This document shows, in pieces, positions 23,801-32,976 of a DNA stretch of 64,000 nt. The number at the start of each line of letters is the position of its first letter. The first letter of the stretch is position 1. The notes under the pieces are model-generated. The model was given only the letters and a program-made list of their open reading frames with translations, made no database searches and was not told the origin of the DNA. Origin of the DNA: Liriodendron chinense (Eukaryota > Streptophyta > Magnoliopsida > Magnoliales > Magnoliaceae); NCBI GenBank assembly GCA_003013855.2, contig ML058387.1, positions 496,001-560,000 on the forward strand, read 5' to 3'. The position numbers were made by a program, and so were the translations under genes.

Positions 23801-26800
23801 CTACGAAAAGCTTATCTCGATAGAAGATCTGCAAAGCTCAAGGACAAGGAGTGCTTTCGCCAACAATGGGAGCTTTGGCCTTCCACCTTAAAAGAAATAA
23901 AGGATTCGCATCGTCATCAGATGCACAAGTAAGAGATCAATCCACCGTAACTAAGCCTGTCATTATAAATTTAGGACACCCTTAGATCTTTCTCCTTTTC
24001 TTCTGGATCTCATATAAGGTATGATGGTTGATAGTGGCAACTCAAAGCATGGCAAGGAATGATTTGTACATTGGAACTGAGACCTCTCCCATGCAATAAA
24101 GATTCTCTTTTGTTTGTTAGTGTTAGTGGAAGTAAGGAAATGTCATCAAGAAACAGTCGCTGACTCATTCATAAAAATAGAGTTGATTGCTCAAGAAAAT
24201 ATTGGGCTAATGTGTGGGCTAGGGCTACCTTATCTTATTGAAAGATAATGTGTGAGCTACCTTTTTCCCAGTATTGGAAAATAAGCTACAATTAGGGCCT
24301 GTTTGATAGCTGAGAAATGAAAGTAATTGCATGTAGTTAATGGTAAATAAGTAATGATTACTTACCTTTATATTTCGTTGGAAATGCAAGCTGTCTGAAA
24401 AAGTCTCACATTTGGTACCGTGCTATGAACAAAAATCCTATGGGCTCCACCATGATGTATGTGTTATATCCACGCCATCCATTCTTTTTTCCAAATCATT
24501 TTAGGGCATAGGCCCAAAAATGAGGTAGATCCAAAGCTCAAGTGGCCCACAATGAGAATAATTATGTCTAACATTGAACCTACTGTTTTCTGTGGTGTGG
24601 TCCACTTAAACTTTGGATCCGCCTCATTTTTGGGCTCATGCCCTAAAATGATTTGAAAAGATACATGAACGGAGTGGATATAACACATACATTATGGTGG
24701 GGCCCATAGAGTTTTGCATTGAAAAGCCGTTGAAAGTTGCACAGTTTTCAAGGTGGAATTCAATCTCTTTTCAAATGGAGGCTAGAAATCATCATTGTGC
24801 TTTTACTATCATTTACCACCATTTACTTCGAATCAAACAGGCCCTTAATCAATGAGAACTCAAAGAGATGACTAGAAAGAAGAAAGAATATTGACCATTT
24901 AGAAACACATAACGCTGGGGAGAGGTAGAGTTCACACTAAAGACTGAAATGAGGTTTCCAGCTTGAGAGATCCTTGGTTGCATGAAGGCAAACCTGTTGT
25001 TTATTTATTTATAATTTTCATTCAAAGGATTGGGTTGCTTACATAAACATTAGATTTCAGATGCAACAACAGAACTGTTACACGAGAAAAAAGAGTCATG
25101 TTTTGCTATAGAGGTGTGGATGCAATTAGTGAATGCAATCATAAACAATGGAAACAATTACCTGCTCAATTTCTTCTTCCTTCTCTTCTTTTTTTGAAAG
25201 GTAAGGATATTTTATTAAAAGAGCCAAAGAAAAAATCCAAGGCAAATTACACTAACGATGCCCAACACGAAGGGGAAAGATTACACTCTACAAAGGACTT
25301 GAGACATGAAACCCACACCGTAACCTCCAACTTGGCCCTTCTATATACCTCTGACACCGACCCACTTCGATTTCGAAAACATTGATTATTACCTTCCCCC
25401 ATAGAGCCCAACTACCTCCAGATCACCTTCCCTTCTTTTCCCTACTCCCCCGTACTGACTCAATTTCTTGCATATAGAATATCCAGAATATAAATGTAGT
25501 GTAAGGCAATTGGAAGAACATCGATTAAGAAGCACACCGAGCGTCTCTTCTATAAAACAAATGACCACTAACATGATAGAGATGAAGTGCAGTTGAAGGA
25601 GCATATTACTAAGAAGTGCGTCAAGCACATTCTATACACAAATTCAACACTAACATGATCAAAATGAAGTACAGGAAGTATCGATTCACAAACATAGTAG
25701 CTAAGAAAGGTATTCAATTCCACTTGGTAGCAATTGCACAAGCTGGACCGCAGCTTGAGTAAAGGAGGGCTCATGCTAGTTGCAAAACAAGCCATCCAAC
25801 TTTTGCCAAGCTACCATGAGAATTCCTGCTTTGGCCAATAAAAAAAAAGGGTAAAGCCAGCCCCAAATAGCTTGGATAAGGCTATGATGATGGGGATGAC
25901 AATGGTGACAGCATGGATGATAATGAATAACTACTAAAAGGCAACGACATAAACCAGAAGCATGGTCAAAATATACATCCATCAATCTTCAATAAAATCA
26001 GTAAGAAGTTAAAGGTCAATACCATCCTGGGTTAGATCATCAAATATAGACATGATATCAGTCTTCAGATGGCTTGGTTCAACTGTAGCAGCAAATTTTC
26101 CTAGGTTTGATGCAGCAGATCTTCTTACCATAGGCATATCATCTTGACACAACTGACTGTATATAGAACGTAATTCTGCCTTCAGCAACTCTGGTGCACT
26201 TGGGTAAGCAATATGAAACAGTCCACATGAGGAAACTCGAGCAGTAAACCACTCCCCTGATGCTAGCCTCTGAAGGTTCAAACATATTGTAAGGAGAAGT
26301 GGAATAGACAAAAAATAAAAAAGGCAACAAGCTAGAAGTGTCAAATATGAAAACTTGATTCTTTTTCTTTTCTGAAGGGCAAAAAAATGATACAGGTTAG
26401 TCAACACAAAACAAAACATTGGGCTGGACATCACGCAACAAATGTGATCATACTTTTAGAATCTCAAAAAATTTGCAAAACTCATGCTATTTAGGACTAT
26501 TGCACCCCAGTATGGACACATGTATGAGTGTGGAAAAGATTGGGGATGAGCAGAAGTTGTAGCAGTCCAATCTATGTGCTTCTTTCTAGATTCTATGTAA
26601 CTAGCTGGTCGGGAGTTCAAAACCCCATCTGAATTAGAATTCCAATTATCTGTGTAGCAGATACCTAATGCAAATATCCAAGCATCTGAGTTGGGTACTC
26701 CAGTTTTTCCGAATGATCCAATTATCTTAGGTTGTCTATATCTACATTTATCTGTGTTCTACAGTTTAAAGAGCAAGATCATGACACATGAAAAAGGTTT

Positions 26801-27398
26801 TGATGCTAGATTTCTTGGTTTAGCCATGAATAACAAAATGAAATCACATTTCCAAAAATATTGTAAACTAACCACAAGGCATCCAAGAAAATTAGAATCA
26901 CTCATTTGCTAATCAAATCTCATCAAGAAAAGTGAAACCAGCAGTGACCAACCATTGAAGAGAACCAAAGAAAATGCACAAGTGAATAAAGTTCAATGAG
27001 CTTACCTTTACCAGAGGGATGAACCAATCTACCAGATCACTTTCCTTCATCTGGGCTCCAATACGACACAATGATTCCACGGCTTTGTCCCTTACACAAG
27101 TTTCCTCGACAGTGCAAAGAGTTTCTAATGGGGGAAGTAAAACATGGGCATATTCCACTCCCCCAACATAGGGAATAAAAACCCCCAATTCTTCAGCCAT
27201 TGCAAGAAGTACTTCATCATCGTCATCATTGTTTTCACTAAGAAAAGGAATCAGTTCTTTTCTAGTTCTTTCCTCCCCAAGGGCCCGTGCAATGGTTGAA
27301 AGCCTGCGGATCGAGTTCAATCGCAGCTGAATGTCTTCATTTTTCAGTTCATCTATCAAAATTGCAATTGGATAGAGTGGCTCATCTATCATAGCCAT
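11844..27398 (-). CDS. PP2AA: PP2A 65-kDa regulatory subunit A (scaffold, HEAT repeats)
   Basis: Twelve coding exons were assembled by eye: 27398-27006, 26269-26023, 23089-22977, 22691-22612, 22416-22275, 22144-22064, 21860-21756, 20923-20741, 13747-13655, 12611-12472, 12393-12327 and 11963-11844. All introns are GT-AG and all phases fit. The sum is 1764 nt, giving 587 aa plus stop, close to the usual size of plant A subunits (about 587-590 aa). The protein starts MAMIDEPLYPI and ends ALQASDQVMMSS. It contains LRLNSIRRLSTIARALGEER, DDDDEVLLAMAEELG, LCQDDMPMVRR, EDRHWRVRLAI and ELSEDPDVDVRYFANQALQ, typical of the HEAT-repeat array. The family forms the horseshoe scaffold that joins the catalytic C subunit to a B subunit (Arabidopsis RCN1 type). 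Two introns are swollen by transposons (20740-13748, and the 5'-UTR intron). No frameshift or stop was found, so the gene looks functional. Confidence 0.96.
11964..12326 (-). repeat. Last PP2A intron, with a repeat-like body
   Basis: The 363-bp intron has phrases such as caatgttcaatccaac and ccaacaaactgtac that recur at about 27650-27690 in the first intron, which suggests a dispersed repeat. It holds no coding sequence of its own. Confidence 0.4.
12931..13260. repeat. Duplicated 113-bp segment inside a PP2A intron
   Basis: A block beginning acatgactaggaggcagatg (12931-13043) is repeated at 13148-13260 with about a dozen differences. Between them are unrelated bases and a short (GT)n run. 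Confidence 0.75.
14085..14150 (-). mobile_element. RTE LINE 3' terminus remnant
   Basis: Contains atcatcgtcatcatctcc followed by taagccttatcccaattaat. This is the same terminal pattern (TGATGA-type tail after a conserved 3' end, read on the minus strand) as the fragment at 14471. Confidence 0.45.
14664..14739 (+). repeat. TRIM 5' LTR (76 bp)
   Basis: Bounded by TG and CA, and followed directly by the primer site. Identical to 14934-15009 as read. Confidence 0.9.
14934..15009 (+). repeat. TRIM 3' LTR (76 bp)
   Basis: Preceded by a purine-rich tract and followed by the CTACT target duplication. Confidence 0.9.
15650..15970. repeat. Degenerate tandem array, left part
   Basis: Repeats of a unit of roughly 130-160 bp carrying the words gattctaaccat, atggacggtcc, tttgatcattg, gaccatctatcat and caagaatcactttgat. 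The array continues at 18758 after the copia insertion. It is non-coding and lies inside a PP2A intron. Confidence 0.7.
15971..16614 (+). repeat. 5' LTR of copia copy 1
   Basis: 644 bp. Near its 5' half it carries three copies of a GACCGGTCGG motif, two of them as the full palindrome CCGACCGGTCGG. Confidence 0.9.
16670..17941 (+). pseudogene. copia gag - protease - GAG-pre-integrase, decayed
   Basis: The frame starts at ATG 16670 with FEVEKFSDKNNFELWKVKIE, the N-terminal pattern of copia gag, but meets stop codons soon after. Gag continues through DDEWTKLNKKARTSI and, after a frame change, MKDEYQACILLNSLPDSYES. The protease site reads NSGAS where DSGAS is expected, so the catalytic Asp is lost. 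The end (17600-17941) contains LEDVKHVPKMMNVISLGALE and ARMWQVPKGHIEER, which is GAG-pre-integrase, and then stops. Not functional. Confidence 0.82.
18037..18757 (+). repeat. 3' LTR of copia copy 1
   Basis: 721 bp. It has the same ends as the 5' LTR plus an internal duplication of the stretch around ggaatttcctctggactgtt and the following GACCGGTCGG motif. Confidence 0.9.
18763..20410. repeat. Degenerate tandem array, right part
   Basis: Continuation of the array at 15650-15970, with roughly ten diverged units. Recurrent words are actctcaagaa, actttgat, aaccat, gatcaatggccaagaaaatgg, gtttgatcat, gaccatctatcatgtagg and cccaccttgattga. A block of about 230 bp (18815-19060) closely repeats 15745-15970, so there is also a higher-order duplication. 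The whole array lies inside a PP2A intron. Confidence 0.75.
23354..23450. repeat. Two 48-bp units ending in (TA)n
   Basis: The block tttcggacagaaagtttctgg followed by a TA run occurs twice in a row, inside the PP2A intron 26022-23090. Confidence 0.85.
23530..23950 (-). mobile_element. Possible LINE-1 3' fragment
   Basis: It begins with tttgaatggtaagggag...ttttattaaaacc, the common reverse-complement signature of plant LINE-1 3' ends, followed by AC-rich sequence. No coding remnant or target duplication was identified. Confidence 0.4.
24295..24844. mobile_element. Tourist-like (PIF/Harbinger) MITE
   Basis: 550 bp with 13-bp perfect terminal inverted repeats, GGGCCTGTTTGAT at 24295-24307 and its complement at 24832-24844. 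TTA is found directly outside both ends, the target duplication typical of PIF/Harbinger elements. Much of the interior is also inverted (cattttagggcat and aggcccaaaaatgag against ctcatttttgggct and atgccctaaaatg). There is no coding capacity. It lies in a PP2A intron. Confidence 0.88.
25176..25458 (-). mobile_element. Short LINE-1 3' fragment
   Basis: A T-rich start with tttttttgaaaggtaagg and ttttattaaaa, as in plant LINE-1 3' ends read backwards. CTCAATTTCTT occurs at 25165-25175 and 25459-25469 and could be the target duplication. No coding remnant survives. Confidence 0.55.
25836..25925 (+). mobile_element. RTE-like LINE/SINE 3' terminus
   Basis: Contains gccccaaatagcttggataa followed by ggctatgatgatggggatgac, which resembles the RTE 3' end with its TGATGA tail. 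It is short and non-coding. Confidence 0.4.
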
Positions 27399-27525
27399 TA
27401 GATTTCCCAAGTTTCTGGCAGCTGAACAAAATAAATAAATAATAAGAGCCACAAACTAAATGACAAAGAGATATAACCTCAATCAACAGCCTCAATTGCA
27501 AGAAACCTCCCCTTTACAAGCAGTC

Positions 27526-27527
<2 letters not shown>

Positions 27528-27573
<46 letters not shown>
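27528..27573. repeat. (GA)n microsatellite
   Basis: About 23 GA repeats, directly upstream of the first PP2A coding exon, inside the 5'-UTR intron. Confidence 0.9.
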
Positions 27574-27574
<1 letters not shown>

Positions 27575-28339
27575 ACTGGAACTTTGGCATATGGCTACAC
27601 ACGGCTACACTCAATTACCAAAAAGGCACTGATCCTAGAAGTAAACGTACAATGTTCAATTCAACATTTCTTCAGCGGACCAACAAACTGTACATATGGG
27701 GCACACCTTTTTGAAATCCAAATTGTTCAGGGTTAGACAAACATCAAAGAATGTTCCCATCAGATGTTGCTGACCATTCAATTCGGCCGCATTAAATGTG
27801 AACCATTTGTTGTAAATGGTTGTAATTAACCATTTACATTGGCAGCTTGGGATAATCTGATATGGGAGATATCATAGCACCACCAATCCACAATCACGAC
27901 GGGGCTCACGAGATCGATGGATTGTGTTAGCAAAGGGCGGGCCCCTCCTGCACCGTCATGGGCAATCGACAAGAAAACTGCAGCATTGCTCAAATAGGAT
28001 CATGAACACTACACAATCAGACTTAGTAGAACTGATAGTACAAATCAGTTAGAACCTATTGCAGCATATGCAACTTGATAAACAATTTCAGCTTACCACA
28101 TGATATTTTAAAAACTCATAGAGTCGAATTCAAACTTGATAGAATCAACTCAACCTAAGGAGAAACTCGTTAAAGCTTTTTCGATTCTCGTCGAGTAAAA
28201 AACTGGTGCTCAGTTTTTTCTGGGTTTTCTAGGTTTTCTGTTAACTTTTCAGAATTTTTATGAATTTATGCATTTTAATACATTGTTATATCTGAAAATA
28301 ATTATTCATTATCTAATTTTTAGTCTTGGATCCAATCGA

Positions 28340-29335
28340 TTTTTATTTTTTTTTTGAAAGATAAGGGGGTTTTATTAAGGAGGCAACGAGATGGCACCAG
28401 AAAACTGACAGCGCTATCTAGCAAAAACCAAGCTGCTATCTTTCAAAAGTACATTACAAGAAGCCCATTCGGCAACAAAGCACTTTACCCTCTGAATAAC
28501 AAAATCGACATTCTTTTGGGAATCGTTGAAACATCTCCCATTCCTTTCCGCCTAAATAGACCAAAGGGCCGCCAACATTGCCATGCCACTCTGCTTGAAC
28601 TTATTTCGAAGAGCAAACCCCATGCCCGGTCTCCAATAAATTATCCACCGAAGCAGGCATGCACCAATACACCTTCAAGGAAGATAGGATAGACTCCCAA
28701 ACCGACTGAGTGAAAGAGCAATGGATGAGAAGATAGTCTGCTGTCTCCATGCTATCCTTGCATAAAAGAACACATTCAGAATCACCATTCCATGACTTCT
28801 AAGATTATCGATAGTTATGATTTTGTTTCTAGCAACAAGCCACCCAAATGCCGCCATTTCCGAGGAGGCCCCATACCGCCATAGACAAGTTGCCGGAGCA
28901 CAACCCCCAAGAGAAGGAGAGCGCACCAAAGCGTAAAAAGATGAAATAAAAAAAAACGCCCTGAACTTTCAAACCACCAAACCATCCTATCTTGCTCTTT
29001 GTGAACCGGACACACCATATGAATTCGATGGAGAAGCAAAAAGTCCTCAAATTCTTCATCTGAAAGATTCTAACAACAAGGAGGTGACCACTCTCGGAGA
29101 TCCACTAGCAAACCAACAGCCCCCCACCGAAATATCAATATCCACCTCTAATCTAGCCAACTTTGGAAACTCAATCACAAGGAAGGAATCCATCGCCCAA
29201 GCATCTTTCCAAAATTTAACTTTTTTGTCATTCCCACGTTTACGTCCAATTGTGTTTTCAACTGATTCTTCTAGTACATTCGACCAAACAGAGTTGTTCA
29301 TCCAATATATCTTCAATCTCTTCCTTTCTCTTAGT
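28340..29335 (-). mobile_element. LINE-1 3' fragment with zf-RVT domain
   Basis: Minus-strand frames carry FWKDAWAMDSFLVIEFPKL (29316-29056), then GALSFSWGLCSGNL, then FGWLVARNKIITIDNLRSHG (to 28675). This is the reverse-transcriptase zinc-binding (zf-RVT) region near the end of plant LINE-1 ORF2. The fragment ends in an A-rich tail (the T run at 28340-28355 on the + strand). It is 5'-truncated and frame-shifted. It abuts the RTE fragment at 29340. Confidence 0.75.
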
Positions 29336-29339
29336 TATG

Positions 29340-29638
29340 TGTGATACATCTAAATCTACTTTCTCTCATCTTACTACCTATTGGTGTTACTCCTAAATTT
29401 CCTCAAATGCATTAATTTCTAATAGCCATACATCCATCTCAACATCCTCATTTCAGCCACACTCATCCTACAAACATGTTGTTCTTTAACTGCCCAACAT
29501 TCTATCTTATAAAGCACGGTTGGTCTTATAGCCATACTATAAAATTCCCTTTTAGTTTGAGTGGCACACAACGATCACATCGAACTCCAAAGATCCATCT
29601 CCATTTCTTCCACCCCACTTGAATTCTATGGGCAACAT
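29340..29638 (-). mobile_element. RTE LINE, downstream half
   Basis: Minus-strand translation gives VAHRIQVGWKKWRWIFGVRC, then RCVPLKLKGNF, and remnants of the following MRESRFR motif. The frame joins that of 33741-34575 when the Ty3 element and one AACAT are removed. Several stop codons are present. Confidence 0.8.
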
Positions 29639-30482
29639 TGATGCGGACATCAGGCCCCACCTTGGGAAGACATGTGTTAGTTGCTTGGAGGAGATATGAT
29701 TGGACCGTTGGATCGTGATGATGATGTGATCGGACCATTGGTTCGTCGTGGCCCACTTTCATCACACCATCATTGGAGTGCATTGGACATCTTAGATTTG
29801 AGTTTATTTTATGCATTTTTTACTTATTTGAGTTTTGGGTTAGTGTGGGTACGTTTTTTTTCATGCAAATGTCTTTTTTTTTGAAATTTTGTTAGTAGGG
29901 GTATTTTGGTAATTATGCTAATTCCGAATTTTATAAGGGTGTTGCCCTAAACCTTTTTGATTAGTTGTTGATTTATGAAAAAGAGCAAACCTTTGGTTGC
30001 CTCCTTCCTCTTTCCCTCTCTCATGGTGCTTCTTCTTCTTCCTTGATCTCCTTCTTCTCTATTCTTCTTGTGCCCCTCCAACTTCTTCCAGGTATTTCAT
30101 CTTCTATTACTATCCTTCTAAACTTCTGTTTTGTTTATTCCCCACGATCTAAACCTTGAGAATCGATCCAAACCCTAAACCCCCAAATTCTCAAATCCCT
30201 AATCCGAGAAACCTCCTGGTTCTTCGGACTAGTGATCCTCATTGATCGATTGGGTATGACCATGCAAGATCGGGAGGTTTCATCCCTCGCCGGGTCCAAC
30301 CTAAGCAATAATTGAATTCCATACTCCACGGTTGTGATGATGGCCCGTCCCATTGCATGTTTCCTTTATGATTTTCTTAGTTTATGATGATTGATGCTAG
30401 ATTTCATCATTATTATTGCTTTTATTTCCGCTGAATAATTGTGTTCATGAGCATGCATCATATTTAGGGTTGTCCTGCATCA
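29639..30482 (+). repeat. 5' LTR of Ty3 copy 2
   Basis: 844 bp. About four differences from the 3' LTR (for example agtaggggta against agtagaggta), which points to a recent insertion. Confidence 0.94.
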
Positions 30483-30486
30483 AATT

Positions 30487-30497
30487 TGGTATCAGAG
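30487..30497 (+). other. tRNA-Met primer-binding site of Ty3 copy 2
   Basis: TGGTATCAGAG lies a few bases after the 5' LTR and is complementary to the 3' end of initiator tRNA-Met, the usual primer of plant LTR elements. Confidence 0.88.
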
Positions 30498-30575
30498 AAT
30501 AGGCTTGCATAGTTTTTATCTAGATCGAGTTATCCAATTAGGGTTTTGATTTTTAGGTTTGTTTTAGGAAATGTC

Positions 30576-30728
30576 CAGATTTAGAAAGTTTCCAATTTTA
30601 GAAAGTTTCCTAATTTGGAAAATTTTCAGATTTAGAAACTTTCCAATTTTAGAAAGTTTCCTAATTTGGAAAATTTTCAGATTTAGACAGTTTCCAATTT
30701 TAGAAACTTTCCTAATTTGGAAAAATTC
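30576..30728 (+). repeat. Three 51-bp tandem repeats in the Ty3 leader
   Basis: Units starting cagatttagaa begin at 30576, 30627 and 30678, and a fourth is cut off at 30729. The period of 51 is a multiple of three, so an open frame (30571-30777) runs through all units and would repeat the peptide FPILESFLIWK. There is no other sign that it is translated. Confidence 0.85.
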
Positions 30729-30834
30729 CAGATTTGAGTCGCATCATCTAGAATTAATTAGTGTCAGTTCATTGTAGTTTAAATTCATTGCATTCGTATT
30801 GTGAGTCACCCAGTCCGTAGTCTCCCCGTAGTGA

Positions 30835-31953
30835 ATGGAGTATAGGCGTTTGAGATCTTCAGGGCCATTAAGTGTTGTCGTGTGGCCGTCAAGACCCAAT
30901 GGAAAGCCGAACTCCGATGATTTGGCTAACTTTAATGGTCACATGGACCCACAAACCTTCCTTGATTGGCTTAAGGACTTGGACTATTTTTTTTATTGGT
31001 ATGATATGTCAAGTTATCGTCGAGTGAGGTTTGCCAAGTGGAAATTGGAGGGCCAAGCCAAGTCGTTTTGGACAGATTTGGAGCGACGACTTGATAAAGT
31101 TGGGATAGCCCCGATATCACAATGGGACGAGATGAAAGAGCGTTTGAAAGAAAAATATCTTCCCATCTCTTATCGTGAAAAGCCCTTGGGTCAAAAGAGA
31201 GTTGCCCCACCTTCTCATCCAAACACAGAACCAATATGGTCCCCTCCTTGTAAAGTGGTCCAACCTATCATTAAGGAAATCTCGGCTTATGAACAATTTG
31301 AATGTTTAACACCAATTATATTTCCTTGGAAGCGAGATAATACCTTGGTAAATGGCCAGTTGGAAGAATCCAAACATGATGTTTATGAAGTGGAAGAGTA
31401 CGTGCCTAACGTCAGTAGTGAGGAAATGGAAGAAATTAAGGCATCGCTCATCATCGTTGAGGATGACGAAGTGTGTGTTAGTGATGAAAAGGTCGAAGAG
31501 TTTGAGACCACACCACTTCCGAGTGTCATGTGTGATGTAATTGATACAGTCTCCCAATCTATGTCTCTTACCATGGTGAACACAAATGAAATTGATGAAG
31601 AGACTAGTGAGGATATGATGATAGACACCCACATGACTTGTGACATCCCACCAGATGATTTATGGGATAAATTTTCACCCATATGGGACATTCAACACAC
31701 AATTGATCTTGTCCCTAAGTTGGTCTTGTCAAGCTTTCCTCCATACCAGGGGAACCCCATAGAAAATATAGAAATGCAGTGTCAATTTGATAAACTTCTT
31801 GGGGAAGAATTCAAGAAGGAAAGTTTGAGTTGGAGTTTTGTTTTGTGTGTCATGCCTGGTCTTTTCACTTCCAAGAATAATGGCATGTGGCACACAAGTG
31901 GGCATATCCTGACCGTCCACAAAGCTTCAGTCAAGTGTCATGCTATCATGTGA
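30835..31953 (+). CDS. Ty3 gag polyprotein, intact in copy 2
   Basis: 372 aa starting MEYRRLRSSGPLS. Residues of about 30-110 match the retrotransposon gag domain: FNGHMDPQTFLDWLKDLDYFF, RFAKWKLEGQAKSFW, then WDEMKERLKEKYLP. An acidic middle follows (EEYVPNVSSEEMEEIKAS and DDEVCVSDEKVEE), then DIPPDDLWDKF. No CCHC zinc knuckle was seen. Gag would assemble the particle that packages element RNA. The frame ends at a TGA (31951-31953), and the next frame continues in the same phase 12 nt later. Unlike copy 1, there are no internal stops, so the gene could still be expressed. Confidence 0.85.
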   Translation: MEYRRLRSSGPLSVVVWPSRPNGKPNSDDLANFNGHMDPQTFLDWLKDLDYFFYWYDMSSYRRVRFAKWKLEGQAKSFWTDLERRLDKVGIAPISQWDEMKERLKEKYLPISYREKPLGQKRVAPPSHPNTEPIWSPPCKVVQPIIKEISAYEQFECLTPIIFPWKRDNTLVNGQLEESKHDVYEVEEYVPNVSSEEMEEIKASLIIVEDDEVCVSDEKVEEFETTPLPSVMCDVIDTVSQSMSLTMVNTNEIDEETSEDMMIDTHMTCDIPPDDLWDKFSPIWDIQHTIDLVPKLVLSSFPPYQGNPIENIEMQCQFDKLLGEEFKKESLSWSFVLCVMPGLFTSKNNGMWHTSGHILTVHKASVKCHAIM

Positions 31954-31965
31954 CGTATTCACGTC

Positions 31966-32976
31966 ATGGTGGATATGATGACCTTAGTCCTTATCCCGTC
32001 TCTTGATGACATTTTGGACATAATGGCTGATGCCAAGATCTGCTCAAGACTTGGTATTACTAGTGTTTGTTCTCAAGTGTTGGGATACCTGAAAATCATC
32101 CTTGTTTATAATACTTATAATGAGAAATTGTGTGTCACCCGTGGGAAGTGTCCTTTTGTTTCAGTTTTCCAAGTTCTAGGTAATAGGATTGTTTATTTCC
32201 ATAGGATTGTTTATTCCAAGTTCATGGATTTTTCAGAGTGTCCTTTAGTGTCACCCATGTCTGTCATCGAAAGGTCTTCAGAGTCAGCCAATGCATTCGC
32301 ACGCCATATTCATGATTTGCATACACATATTAGACAGCGGATAAATAAGAGCAATGATGATTCTAAAATCTCAGCTGATTCTCATCGTAGATTGCAAGAA
32401 TTTCAGAAAGGAGACCATGTAATGGTGAGGATAAGGCCTAAGCGGTTCTCACAAGGTTCCGCTAAGAAATTACAAGCGCGTAGTGCTGGACCATTCAAGA
32501 TTGTGCAGAAAATTGGGTCCAACGCGTATCGGATCGACCTTCCATCTGAAATGGGCATTAACCCAACTTTTAATGTGGAAGATCTAGTCCATTCCCACAA
32601 TCCCATCGTTGATCCATCATCTCTCTTATGGCCCTTATCTGATTTTATTTCACAACCCCTCTCACCCCTTCTTCCACCTAATATCCATAAAGAAGAAATT
32701 GAGGAAATCTTGGATGAGGAGATAGTGTTTACGAGAGACGGAGGTTTCCAAAGATACATTGTCAAATGGAAGAACAAGCCACCATCAGAATCTACGTGGT
32801 TTACTGAAGTGGAGTTGCAGAATGTTGACCCGGATTTGTTAGAGCGCTACAAGAGTTTTAACTCGTCGGAGTCGAGTTTTTTTCAGACGAGGAGAATGAT
32901 GCGGACATCAGGCCCCACCTTGGGAAGACATGTGTTAGTTGCTTGGAGGAGATATGATTGGACCGTTGGATCGTGA
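31966..32976 (+). CDS. Ty3 RT stub + integrase C-terminus + chromodomain
   Basis: 336 aa in the same frame as gag. The N-terminus (SLDDILDIMADAKICSRLGI) resembles a short piece of Ty3 reverse transcriptase (the LDD..D...A..FSK.DL region), but no catalytic YVDD box follows. From about residue 105 it reads ESANAFARHIHDLHTHIRQ, then GDHVMVRIRPKRF, then GPFKIVQKIGSNAYRIDLP, which is the integrase C-terminus. From about residue 255 GGFQRYIVKWKNKPPSESTW, then DPDLLERY, is a chromodomain-like tail that in chromoviruses helps direct integration to chromatin. The integrase DDE core is absent. The last 80 bp of the frame lie inside the 3' LTR. Confidence 0.8.
   Translation: MVDMMTLVLIPSLDDILDIMADAKICSRLGITSVCSQVLGYLKIILVYNTYNEKLCVTRGKCPFVSVFQVLGNRIVYFHRIVYSKFMDFSECPLVSPMSVIERSSESANAFARHIHDLHTHIRQRINKSNDDSKISADSHRRLQEFQKGDHVMVRIRPKRFSQGSAKKLQARSAGPFKIVQKIGSNAYRIDLPSEMGINPTFNVEDLVHSHNPIVDPSSLLWPLSDFISQPLSPLLPPNIHKEEIEEILDEEIVFTRDGGFQRYIVKWKNKPPSESTWFTEVELQNVDPDLLERYKSFNSSESSFFQTRRMMRTSGPTLGRHVLVAWRRYDWTVGS

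Noticed and set aside
26560..26640. tRNA-like B box (gagttcaaaacccc)
   Set aside because: No A box at the right distance, no cloverleaf and no A tail, so neither a tRNA gene nor a SINE can be supported.
31306..31691. Minus-strand frames of 102-108 codons opposite Ty3 gag
   Set aside because: They are antisense shadows of the intact gag frame on the + strand.
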